DNA of 64,000 bases, from the NCBI GenBank assembly GCA_009746045.1, contig RPFO01000079.1, forward strand, positions 6,340,784 to 6,404,783, read 5' to 3'. Under the pieces are notes generated by a model that was given only the letters and a program-made list of their open reading frames with translations, was not told the DNA's origin and made no database searches. This DNA comes from Mesostigma viride (lineage: Eukaryota > Streptophyta > Mesostigmatophyceae > Mesostigmatales > Mesostigmataceae). This document shows positions 1 through 7,236 of the stretch, one piece after another. The position numbers and the translations under genes were made by a program. Numbering within the stretch: position 1 is the stretch's first letter; each line of letters opens with the position of its first letter.

Positions 1-393
1 GCAGCAAACGTACTTAACCGGGCTCGCGAGATCCACGGATGGGTACGGCAGCACGAGAAGCGCCTGGGTCGCCAGTTTGCGGTTTTGGTCGTGTATGACT
101 CGTTCGCCTCAGTAGGACGACAGATTAATCTCCAGTTGCTGGACATGTACTTCGCCTTGGCTGGCGGATTCTACAAGCCCACGCCGGCGGATCGGGTTCC
201 ACTCAATCGAGACGTCGAGTTTCGACTTTTGGTGTCGTATGTCGGAAAGGTTGGGTGGGACCAGTGGGAGAAAGACCAGTGGGGGAAATTTCCAGACGCG
301 AGTGAGGCGCAGCCGAGATTGACCGTATCGGCGAGAGTAGAGGGGGGGGGTTTGAAGGTTTCCATTTTACATTCGGGAATTCCGAGTCCGTGA
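1..393 (+). CDS. Island ORF 1, 3' part of unidentified protein (5' end outside window)
   Basis: The frame is open from the first base of the window to the TGA at 391-393, so the true start lies upstream. The 130 visible residues read as ordinary mixed protein and match no family I recognise. A run of nine G near 340 sits inside the frame, a recurrent feature of ORFs in this island. The next ORF (MYND protein) starts only 47 nt after the stop on the same strand. No palindrome separates the two. Real coding status is likely from frame length, composition and the packed arrangement. Function is unknown. Confidence 0.55.
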   Translation, partial: AANVLNRAREIHGWVRQHEKRLGRQFAVLVVYDSFASVGRQINLQLLDMYFALAGGFYKPTPADRVPLNRDVEFRLLVSYVGKVGWDQWEKDQWGKFPDASEAQPRLTVSARVEGGGLKVSILHSGIPSP

Positions 394-440
394 AATTGAC
401 GTTTTCACGGATGATCGTTCTCCCGGGGGTGGGAGGGCCG

Positions 441-737
441 ATGCTGGGCTCGCTTCCAAAGTGTTGCTCGAATCAGGCGTGCTCTGTGATGGAGGGTGTC
501 CACCGCAAGTGCGGGGGTTGTCGAGACGTCCGGTATTGTGCTGCCGAATGCCAGCGTGCGGACTGGGAGGAACACAAGAAGTGGTGTAACAAGTATCGTG
601 AGGCGAGAAAGTCTCTCAGCACTATGCACGGCGACGTTACAGACAGCTGGTCTGGTGTCAATTTGGCCGGACTTGTAATTCGGATGGGGGGTGAAGTGCA
701 TTTCAAGTTCAAAGGTGAAATGTTCAAGGTTTTTTGA
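441..737 (+). CDS. MYND-type zinc finger protein
   Basis: The predicted 98-aa protein has a MYND zinc finger over residues 8-49: C9, C14, C24, C27, C33, C37, H45 and C49, with the typical CRDVRYC, ECQ and DWxxHKxxC signatures. MYND fingers bind two zinc ions and mediate protein-protein contacts; they occur in SET-domain proteins, stand-alone adaptors and some giant-virus proteins. No catalytic domain follows, only about 50 residues. I chose ATG 441; ATG 411 in the same frame is the alternative and the frame is open further upstream. It is the most confidently recognised product of the island. Confidence 0.75.
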   Translation: MLGSLPKCCSNQACSVMEGVHRKCGGCRDVRYCAAECQRADWEEHKKWCNKYREARKSLSTMHGDVTDSWSGVNLAGLVIRMGGEVHFKFKGEMFKVF

Positions 738-740
738 GGG

Positions 741-839
741 GACTAAATCGTACCCCAGGGCGATTTGTGAGGCGATGTCCGCGCTGGGGGAACAGTACCC
801 CTGTTCGACTGCGTGAGGGGAATGGATTCTGCGACTGAA
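741..839 (+). pseudogene. Remnant of the 3' end of an ORF 3 duplicate
   Basis: The stretch after the MYND gene resembles the last 25 codons of the complete ORF ending at 1739. Both share GATGTCCGCGCTGGGG followed by a diverged tail, and both end in TGCGACTGAAG. The copy here lacks an upstream body and carries in-frame stops, so it is a truncated tandem-duplication remnant. Its 3' flank is duplicated as well. Confidence 0.6.
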
Positions 840-866
840 GAAATTTTGGGTGTGATTTTCTTGCGC

Positions 867-1001
867 CAACGGCCGTTGGAACTTGCAAATTAGGGTTTGA
901 TTTTCTTTGCAACCGGAAGTAGGGTGTGGTTTGCCACGTGGCACCATGGATGTAATTAATAAATGCATAATAAAACATTTTTCGTGCGCCAACGGCCGTT
1001 G
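867..1001. repeat. Two CAACGGCCGTTG palindromes in the spacer
   Basis: Perfect 12-nt palindromes at 867-878 and 990-1001, each preceded by TGCGC or GTGCGC and followed by GGA. They belong to the island-wide repeat. The dyad contains an EagI-type CGGCCG core. Confidence 0.85.
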
Positions 1002-1068
1002 GAGACTGAAAACTAGTGTGTGATTTGTGCGCGTAATAAATCTTAAAATTCTTGTTGTTTTTTCAAGC

Positions 1069-1080
1069 CAACGGCCGTTG
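1069..1080 (+). promoter_or_regulatory. Promoter-position palindrome of ORF 3
   Basis: CAACGGCCGTTG ends 41 nt before the ATG at 1122. The same spacing (40, 45, 44 nt) recurs at the next palindrome-preceded starts. A role in transcription or initiation is inferred from position only. Confidence 0.5.
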
Positions 1081-1121
1081 ACGGTGAGAAATGTATATCA
1101 AACGGTGTCGGTGGGTTGCAG

Positions 1122-1739
1122 ATGACGTTCTACAGGACGGAGGGGGGCGAGTGGATCAACTTGGAAGACAGGCTTCTGGGAGTGGTTAAGAGCGCGCTCA
1201 GGCTTCTGCCGGACATTAAGCTGGATTTTAAGCCCAAGGAGGGTGAAAGGTCTCTTTTGAAACCGGATGTCGCGAAGGCCGCGGCTCTTGTTTTCAATAT
1301 CGAGGGTCGGGGACTCCCAAACCCGACCGTAGAGCCATTTGAGGAGGTGCTTGTGAGGTGTGGTGCTATAAGGCCCTATGATCCATCAATACCCAGCCCA
1401 ATTTGTTTTCAGTCGATCGATGCTGATGGTAATGAAAGTTGGATACAGATGACGCGGCCATATGAGAGGGGAGAAGGGTTTAAGGGTTTAGGGGAGGTGG
1501 GACGGTTCGAATGGGTCATCTTGAAGGACGGCAAGTACTTCAAGCATCACACTGACCTGATCATCGACCGGCTGTTCGTGTCTGCTGGAGATTGCATGTT
1601 CTGGTTGAGGGAATACGTGCATGAGTGGGGACCCGACGGTGTTGACGAGTTTGAGAAAGCGGTTCGTGAGGTGATGTCCGCGCTGGGGCAGGAGTACAAG
1701 TTCGAGTGCGTGACTGACGCGAATCGATTATGCGACTGA
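1122..1739 (+). CDS. Island ORF 3, unidentified 205-aa protein
   Basis: An uninterrupted ORF of 205 aa ending in a TGA followed by the TGCGACTGAAG-type tail. The start at ATG 1122 is supported because it aligns exactly with the ATG (2041) of the next gene when the duplicated promoters are aligned; both are preceded by CAG. The protein is mixed alpha/beta in composition with no motif I recognise. Residues around 110-165 (FEWVILKDGKYFKHH, DRLFVSAGDCMFWLREYVHEW) look like a folded core. There is no signal peptide or membrane segment. A partial duplicate of its 3' end lies just upstream at 741-839. Confidence 0.65.
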   Translation: MTFYRTEGGEWINLEDRLLGVVKSALRLLPDIKLDFKPKEGERSLLKPDVAKAAALVFNIEGRGLPNPTVEPFEEVLVRCGAIRPYDPSIPSPICFQSIDADGNESWIQMTRPYERGEGFKGLGEVGRFEWVILKDGKYFKHHTDLIIDRLFVSAGDCMFWLREYVHEWGPDGVDEFEKAVREVMSALGQEYKFECVTDANRLCD

Positions 1740-1765
1740 AGTGTTGGGTGTGATTTTCTTTGCGC

Positions 1766-1929
1766 CAACGGCCGTTGGAACCTGCAAATTAGGGTTTGAT
1801 TTTCTTTGCGCCAACGGCCGTTGGCAGCTGGAAAGTTGGGTGTGATTCGCCACGTGGCACTATGGATGTAATCAATAAATGCATAATAAAAATTTTTTTC
1901 GTGCATTTTTCGTGCGCCAACGGCCGTTG
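1766..1929. repeat. Three CAACGGCCGTTG palindromes in the spacer
   Basis: Perfect copies at 1766-1777, 1812-1823 and 1918-1929. The first two are spaced 46 nt, the same period as in the large palindrome arrays further right. Confidence 0.85.
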
Positions 1930-1988
1930 GAGGCTGGAAAATGGTGTGATTTTCGTGCGAGTAATAAATCATTCTTGTTGTTTCAAGC

Positions 1989-2000
1989 CAACGGCCGTTG
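1989..2000 (+). promoter_or_regulatory. Promoter-position palindrome of ORF 4
   Basis: CAACGGCCGTTG ending 40 nt before ATG 2041. The sequence after it (ACGGTGAGAAATGT) is nearly identical to that before ORF 3. Confidence 0.5.
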
Positions 2001-2040
2001 ACGGTGAGAAATGTGTATCAAACGGTGTTGGTGGTCGCAG

Positions 2041-2823
2041 ATGGCGGTCAAATGCACGGTTGCGTGGTGCCAGGAAGCGAGAGCAGGAGGGGATGACTTG
2101 TGCGTGCGTCATGTCAGCGTGCGAACGGGAATGGCAGGGAGGGTGAAGGATTTGTTTGCAAAAAAGGGGGGGTGTATCGCCCGGGATTGCCAGCTTCCAT
2201 TCGGGACGGATTGCATGCCTTTTTGTGATGGACACGCCAAGTTGTCAGGGGAGATGCAAGAGGTGATCAAAGGAGGCTTGTTGTTTGTGCATGGCGAGTC
2301 CAGTGCTGGTGAAGGACCTCTTGTCCTGAGTTTTGAGGTGGACAGTGCTGGAAGTCTGGAAAGAATGGCGGTCAGGTCGCGGGAATGGATGTTGAATCAC
2401 CCTGACTTTGACTCGTATGCCTACTGCCAAGGTTTCGGGGACGCCGTTTTTACATGGATGCTGTGCTCGGAGGATGACGTGCATGCGATTGTTTCGCATG
2501 ACGACTTGGATATCGCAGGCGCCATGGGCGCAGACCTGTTGTTGTATTTCATGATTGGATGGGGTTGCGGATTTTTGGAAGGTGATTGGTGGGTCCCGCA
2601 CCTCGCAAGGCTTACTTTTGCGGTCGGCGAATTGCCTGTACCTGTTGAAGTCTCAAAAACTCGTGTGGAGATGGCTGCCGTTCTGGCATCGGGGGTTAAG
2701 CGCCAAGCCCGATTTGCCATGACCGTTGTTGCTGATGCTGAGGGGGAGGAAATTGAAAAGGTCGTGGAAAGGGTCGTCCTGGCCTCTGCTTTGGTGGAGA
2801 GAGCAAGGAATGCATGCGACTAG
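2041..2823 (+). CDS. Island ORF 4, double C-x4-C/C-x2-H finger protein
   Basis: Predicted 260 aa. The N-terminus carries two tandem candidate zinc sites: C5, C10, C21, H24 and C45, C50, C62, H65 (C-x4-C-x(10-11)-C-x2-H). The remaining 190 residues are a helical, slightly acidic domain of unknown function. I prefer ATG 2041 over the in-frame ATG 2011 for two reasons. It aligns with the ORF 3 start in the duplicated promoter, and CAG-ATGGC precedes the paralogous start at 4232. The C-terminus ends RNACD, like the RLCD end of ORF 3. It is paralogous at the N-terminus to the ORFs at 3424 and 4232. Zinc binding is inferred from spacing only. Confidence 0.65.
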   Translation: MAVKCTVAWCQEARAGGDDLCVRHVSVRTGMAGRVKDLFAKKGGCIARDCQLPFGTDCMPFCDGHAKLSGEMQEVIKGGLLFVHGESSAGEGPLVLSFEVDSAGSLERMAVRSREWMLNHPDFDSYAYCQGFGDAVFTWMLCSEDDVHAIVSHDDLDIAGAMGADLLLYFMIGWGCGFLEGDWWVPHLARLTFAVGELPVPVEVSKTRVEMAAVLASGVKRQARFAMTVVADAEGEEIEKVVERVVLASALVERARNACD

Positions 2824-2837
2824 GTGTTTTTGGTCGC

Positions 2838-2849
2838 CAACGGCCGTTG
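2838..2849 (+). promoter_or_regulatory. Promoter-position palindrome of ORF 5
   Basis: CAACGGCCGTTG ends 45 nt before ATG 2895. It lies only 14 nt after the stop of ORF 4, so one copy serves as the whole spacer element. Confidence 0.5.
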
Positions 2850-2894
2850 GACTTGCAAAATGTCCTGTGAGCTGAGTCCGTTTCTTAACTTGCC

Positions 2895-3239
2895 ATGGAC
2901 GTCGGTTGTGCAGGGGCAGGGTGTAGGATGGAGTGCGGAAAAGAAGGAAAGGAAGGGGGGGAGACTACAAAGGAAAACCTGATAGAGATTGTGGAGGCCG
3001 AACTGGAAGACCTGCCCGATCTGGTTCTCGAAGAGGACGGGCAATTGCACGCTGAACGTCTTGATGGCGTGGGCATGATGATGTCGGAGGTTGATGGGTA
3101 TGGTGGAATTGCTAAAGGTGTATTGCGTAAATTGAGGCGTGAGGAGGATGTGGGGACTCCGGCTCATGTTTTGGTCAGTTTTATGAACGACAATTGGGGT
3201 CGAATGCAACCCACTAAAGATGGGGAGGATGTTGACTAG
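2895..3239 (+). CDS. Island ORF 5, small acidic protein with a half finger
   Basis: Predicted 114-aa protein, strongly acidic between residues 25 and 60. The N-terminus has C5, C10 and C14 but no matching C-x2-H, so it looks like a truncated relative of the finger family in ORFs 4, 6 and 7. The ATG is well placed after the palindrome. An AATAAA signal follows the stop at about 3272. Function unknown. Confidence 0.55.
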   Translation: MDVGCAGAGCRMECGKEGKEGGETTKENLIEIVEAELEDLPDLVLEEDGQLHAERLDGVGMMMSEVDGYGGIAKGVLRKLRREEDVGTPAHVLVSFMNDNWGRMQPTKDGEDVD

Positions 3240-3332
3240 AATGTGATTTTAGGATGAATGTAAATTTATTTAATAAAGAAGAATCATTTGGAAAAAATCG
3301 CCTGATGGTGTCAAGTTTTGTGCGTCTAAGGC

Positions 3333-3344
3333 CAACGGCCGTTG
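3333..3344. repeat. Spacer palindrome CAACGGCCGTTG
   Basis: A perfect copy between ORFs 5 and 6, 35 nt before the promoter-position copy. Confidence 0.85.
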
Positions 3345-3367
3345 GGATGTGTGGAATTTAACAGGGC

Positions 3368-3379
3368 CAACGGCCGTTG
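3368..3379 (+). promoter_or_regulatory. Promoter-position palindrome of ORF 6
   Basis: CAACGGCCGTTG ending 44 nt before ATG 3424, followed by ACCCTGCTGAATG, similar to the sequence after the ORF 3 and ORF 4 copies. Confidence 0.5.
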
Positions 3380-3423
3380 ACCCTGCTGAATGCGTGCGTT
3401 TGCGGGTGGTGTAAAAAATATCG

Positions 3424-4005
3424 ATGTGCACAGATGGACCCATTCGATGCGAACATCCGGATTGTCAATGGGAAGGAATGCCGACGGACAGCGAGTGGTT
3501 CTGTCCCAAGCATTCTGACGTATGGGGGGCGTTGTTTGCCGAAATCGAGAGCGGGCTGATGACGATTGACCGTCACATCGTGACGAAAAAGTGGAAGCCT
3601 TGGCCCAACAACATGGTTTTGGTCTTGTACTATGTTGACAAGAAGCCTCGATTCATGCTGCGTGATGCAGAGTGGGTGATAGAGGAGGTGGGACAGATGC
3701 GACCTGGAGAGGGGATAGGCGGAGAGGACAAGCCGCCAAGGCATGTGTGGGCTTACATGGGAGACCATCCCGACTGTCCAACGGCCAAAGTGTGGCATGA
3801 TATGGGAAGGGACATGGCCACGGAGTCCGCGTATGAGTGCGCGCGACTCGTGACAGCGCTCTTGAAGGGGGAGGTGAAAGACCTGATGCGCAAGGGGGGG
3901 TTGGTAGAGCAGATTAGACAGCAGATTAGACGTGTGTGTGATTTTGATGAGGAGATTGATGAGAAGCCGGCAAAGAGGGGCAGGATGGACAGAATTGCTC
4001 AGTAA
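3424..4005 (+). CDS. Island ORF 6, single C-x4-C/C-x2-H finger protein
   Basis: Predicted 193 aa. One candidate zinc site lies at C9, C14, C27, H30 with the same spacing logic as ORFs 4 and 7. It is followed by a mixed domain and a basic C-terminus (KPAKRGRM) that could be a nuclear localisation signal. ATG 3424 is the only reasonable start after the palindrome. The function of the family is unknown; zinc-dependent nucleic-acid or protein binding is a guess from composition. Confidence 0.65.
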   Translation: MCTDGPIRCEHPDCQWEGMPTDSEWFCPKHSDVWGALFAEIESGLMTIDRHIVTKKWKPWPNNMVLVLYYVDKKPRFMLRDAEWVIEEVGQMRPGEGIGGEDKPPRHVWAYMGDHPDCPTAKVWHDMGRDMATESAYECARLVTALLKGEVKDLMRKGGLVEQIRQQIRRVCDFDEEIDEKPAKRGRMDRIAQ

Positions 4006-4231
4006 GAAAGAGAGGGAGAAAATATGATTTGATTAATCTGATGCGTGTAATTGAAACTAATTTATTTTGTCTCATAAAACTTCTTTGAACGGACCTTCTT
4101 TGAACCAACAATTATTGCACAAAAAGACTAGATTGAGAATTGTGTGAGAAAGACGCCAGAGGGGGTTCTGACGGTCCTTATTGCCCCTGTTATACAATGG
4201 CTGCTGTATGGGACTCATGGCAATTGCGCAG

Positions 4232-5008
4232 ATGGCAACGAAATGCAAAATCTGTACGGAGCCCGTAAGGGTCGAGGGACTGTGCGCGGAACATTACAAG
4301 TTCCTAAGCGCACGACCTCGAGTACCAAATGCCAAGGATCCATACGGGGGGTGTGGATTTCTTAGATGTGATAGACCACTGGAGGGATTGGATGTGTATT
4401 GCAAGACACATCTACCTTTTGCCGAGAAGTTGGAGGACGTGTGCGCTCGTGGGATCGCATACGTAGCAAGTTTGCAGATGTTGATGGGGAAGACCGGAAT
4501 GACACGCTCGGTCCTCCACTTCACGGCAACGCACACTGGGGAACGGAAAGTTGAGCTGGTGCGCCTCGACAGGCAGGGACTCGAGATTTTTGCAGAGGGG
4601 GACAGCGCGTACGGGTTTGCTCATGGGCTTAACGTTACCATGGGGGATTCCTTGCAGGGTGTGGCGCGTGAATGCGCGTACACCTTGATGACGAATAGGA
4701 TTTGTGGAAGCACAAAGACTGCACAAGGATATTTTGGAGGCTCTTCTTGCCGCAGAGCCGGTGGGACTGCCGAGAGGCCTGAGGAGCGGGACCGTTTGAT
4801 CAGGATGGTGGTGAAGGCGGATATAGATGCAGATGTGGAGGCCGCAAAGGCGAAGGCAGAGGAAGCGCGTCGTGCAAAGGAGGAATCGGATCAAGAACTG
4901 TTGGAGAAGATGCAGAGCTCCAACAAAATTTTGCATCGTTTGGGGATGGCGGACGTCGCTTATGCATGCGAGTCCGGGAAGGGGAAGAAACAAAAGAGGA
5001 AAAGATAA
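4232..5008 (+). CDS. Island ORF 7, double finger protein with coiled-coil tail
   Basis: Predicted 258 aa. The N-terminus MATKCKIC aligns with MAVKCTVAWC of ORF 4. Candidate zinc sites are C5, C8, C18, H21 and C41, C46, C57, H60. Residues about 195-235 are Glu/Lys/Ala-rich and probably coiled coil; the last ten residues are a Lys/Arg cluster (KGKKQKRKR), a likely nuclear signal. Start 4232 is chosen by alignment with ORF 4 (CAGATGGC at both); in-frame ATGs at 4208 and 4217 are alternatives. No palindrome is found in its upstream spacer, unlike ORFs 3-6. Confidence 0.65.
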   Translation: MATKCKICTEPVRVEGLCAEHYKFLSARPRVPNAKDPYGGCGFLRCDRPLEGLDVYCKTHLPFAEKLEDVCARGIAYVASLQMLMGKTGMTRSVLHFTATHTGERKVELVRLDRQGLEIFAEGDSAYGFAHGLNVTMGDSLQGVARECAYTLMTNRICGSTKTAQGYFGGSSCRRAGGTAERPEERDRLIRMVVKADIDADVEAAKAKAEEARRAKEESDQELLEKMQSSNKILHRLGMADVAYACESGKGKKQKRKR

Positions 5009-5244
5009 TAATGGGAATGGTCGCCCACTGTTCTTGTCACAGAAATGCTTTTGTTAATGCTGGCGAACTTGGGACGGTCTTCCGTATTTCAACATTTCCT
5101 TGCCTTTAAAATTGATTGATGGGTAAATAATAATACTGAGCAAGCCTTCCATTTTATGTGTCTGTGGTCATACAATTTCGTTATTGTTTCAACCCTTGCA
5201 ACGAGGTTTTTCTTGTCCCATGCATGTAAGTCTCAACCTTGGTG
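5009..5244. other. Unassigned AT-rich spacer
   Basis: Contains TAAATAATAATAC near 5123, possibly the polyadenylation region of ORF 7, and the probable edge of the plastid-DNA insertion. I see no gene. Confidence 0.4.
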
Positions 5245-5761
5245 TCATGGAACTGCTTGTCTTTGCATATTACAACCCATTAATGCTCGGATTGCATCAT
5301 CATGTTCCACCAAGGGAATAAATGAAGTAGCTATTGAAGCTTGCGTTGGAGAAATCCCCAAATAATCGACTTCTTCTGCTTTACTACTAAATTCTGGTTT
5401 ATATCGCACATGAACATAATTATTTTCAACACTAGAGTAACAAGAAAGTAATAAATATTCTGGGGCGAATTTAAATTGATCTTGTTGATGTGGAGGTATA
5501 AAAATAGGTATTTCACTTTTAATTACTTGATTTTTTTGTAATGTATAAAAAGGACAAGAAAACATATTCATTTACTTTACTATGCGTAGCTAAAGATCCA
5601 ATTAAACCGGTATTCGGCCCTTCTGGCGTTTGTATAGGACCATAATGACTAGGATGTATATCATGTAACGTGCGTGTTTGCAAGTTGGCCGTTGACACTC
5701 TACGACGGAGCCAATTTTCGGAAGAACCTGCCTCATTTATGAATGCATCGACTGTGTGCAT
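5245..5761 (-). pseudogene. rpoB: Nuclear plastid DNA fragment: broken rpoB (RNA polymerase beta)
   Basis: Read on the minus strand, two frames give successive parts of plastid RpoB. The first (5761-5519) has [19 protein letters not shown] and [12 protein letters not shown]. The second (5571-5245) has [24 protein letters not shown] and [20 protein letters not shown]. These are core RpoB signatures. The conserved RIC between HYG and PI is missing, there is a frameshift near 5565, and a stop follows QAVP. The fragment covers only about 170 of more than 1000 residues. It is therefore a non-functional insert of plastid DNA in the nucleus (NUPT). It also indicates that the organism has, or had, a plastid. 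Confidence 0.85.
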
Positions 5762-5828
5762 AAATTGTGATCATTGAATTGAACAAAAAAATTCTCTTAT
5801 TGCCCCAATCATGGCTATTCTCTTAATG

Positions 5829-6245
5829 CCCTATCATGGCTATTTGTTTGTGTATGTTTTGCCCATGTTATTACATTAATGGCATGATGTTGTGGATTGC
5901 TCTATCTATGATGGTTGTTCGTTTGTGTATGCTTTGCCCATGTTGTTACAGTAATGGCATGATGTTGTGGATTGCTAGCTCAATCTATGATGGTTGTTCG
6001 TTTGTGTATGCTTTGCCCATGTTGTTACAGTAATGGCATAATGTTGTGGATTGCTAGCTCAATCTATGATGGTTGTTCGTTTGTGTATGCTTTGCCCATG
6101 TTGTTACAGTAATGGCATGATTTTCTGGATTGTTAGCTCAATCTATGATGGTTGTTCGTTTGTGTATGCTTTGCCCATGTTGTTACAGTAATGGCATGAT
6201 TTTGTGGATTGCTCAACCTATGAGGGTTTGGTTGTTTGTGTATGT
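5829..6245. repeat. 79-bp tandem repeat, about 5 copies
   Basis: CTATGATGGTTGTTCG recurs at 5906, 5985, 6064 and 6143 (79-bp period), with a diverged copy at 6218. Units contain TTTGCCCATGTTGTTACAG. Short ORFs here are products of the repetition. Confidence 0.9.
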
Positions 6246-7236
6246 TTTGCGCGCAGATCACAATGGATTGCACCATCTGCCGCAGCAAGCGAAGCCCCCT
6301 TACTGGTTCCAAGATCTTATCCTGGATGCCAAGCAGGCTGGCGAAGGGTATCCCAGTACGTACTTTGAAACTTGATGCCGCAAAACAACTACAACTTCGT
6401 TTTAACCCTTTAGCCGTTTTGAGTGATATTTACAGCGGACATTACATTTTTGTTGCTACGGGATGAGAATTGAGCTTTGTAATGCTAGCAGGTGTCACAA
6501 ACCAAACTGTCCGCTATTTGTAGTGGGCATTTATTGTTAGAGCTTGCAGCTGGGTCCCTGCTCCTCCACATGCAACCTTGGTGTTCATGAGCCCTTTACT
6601 AGCTTCCTTTCTGTCAGGGGGTGCTATATTTGGCACCCATAGGACATTGCAATATGACCAATGACATGACCCCCAAGGTGGTGAATATATGTGTGTGCTT
6701 GTGTCCTATAATGGACCATAACTAACTATTAGGTTGGTTTGTGGACATTATCATGGAAAGTGACCATTGCCCGGTTTTTATAGCGGGCAGTTGGACACGG
6801 TTTTAAGGGTTGACCTATTAGCTTTGTCAGGTGTGTGTGCTGCACCGCACCGCTTGCTAACATATTCGGCGGATTTCTTCTTTGTCGTCTGCGTGTCACA
6901 GCGTGCTTGTACGCACAACCACCCGCGTTCCCCTCCGCCGGCGCCCCCGCCGCCGGGCTCTCCGCCGCCACCGGTGTTGCCCCCTCCCGCCGCCGGCCCT
7001 TCCGCGCCGTCGGAAGCTGCAGCGGCAGCACAGCAAATGCCCCCTCCCCCCGCACCATCGTCGGGGCAAGAGGCGCGCGGCGCTCATGCAGCAAAGGCGG
7101 CGAAGGAGCGGAGGAAATCGGCGGCTTCTGGGTCATCGGGTTCCGATGCCGCGACGGCAGCAACTGGAAAAGCAACCCACCACACACTGCCAGCTGCCGG
7201 GTAGGTGTTACGCACAAGGATGTGATTTTCTTGCGC
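6246..7236. other. Unassigned region, GC-rich and proline-codon-rich at its right end
   Basis: 6246-6900 shows no recognisable gene. 6900-7200 is very GC-rich and would encode Pro/Ala-rich low-complexity peptide on the plus strand, but without a convincing ATG start. A pherophorin-like exon cannot be excluded. Confidence 0.3.

Larger units (their letters stand above)
756..1125 (+). repeat. Intergenic duplication, copy A (gene end, polyA signal, palindromes, promoter)
   Basis: This segment aligns with 1658-2044 from gene 3' end through to the next ATG. Shared parts in order are the TGCGACTGAAG gene end, a CAACGGCCGTTG copy, CCACGTGGCAC, GATGTAAT-AATAAATGCATAATAAAA (polyadenylation-like), another palindrome, a CGTAATAAATC motif, and a final palindrome 41 nt before the start codon. 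Indels and substitutions show the copies are not recent. Confidence 0.75.
1658..2044 (+). repeat. Intergenic duplication, copy B
   Basis: Second copy of the segment described at 756-1125. It carries four palindromes instead of three and a small TTCGTGCA duplication near 1890. It joins the end of ORF 3 to the start of ORF 4. Confidence 0.75.

Noticed and set aside
6767-7204. Proline-rich ORF (pherophorin-like)
   Set aside because: No ATG near the start, low-complexity composition from a GC-rich tract, and no flanking exon seen.
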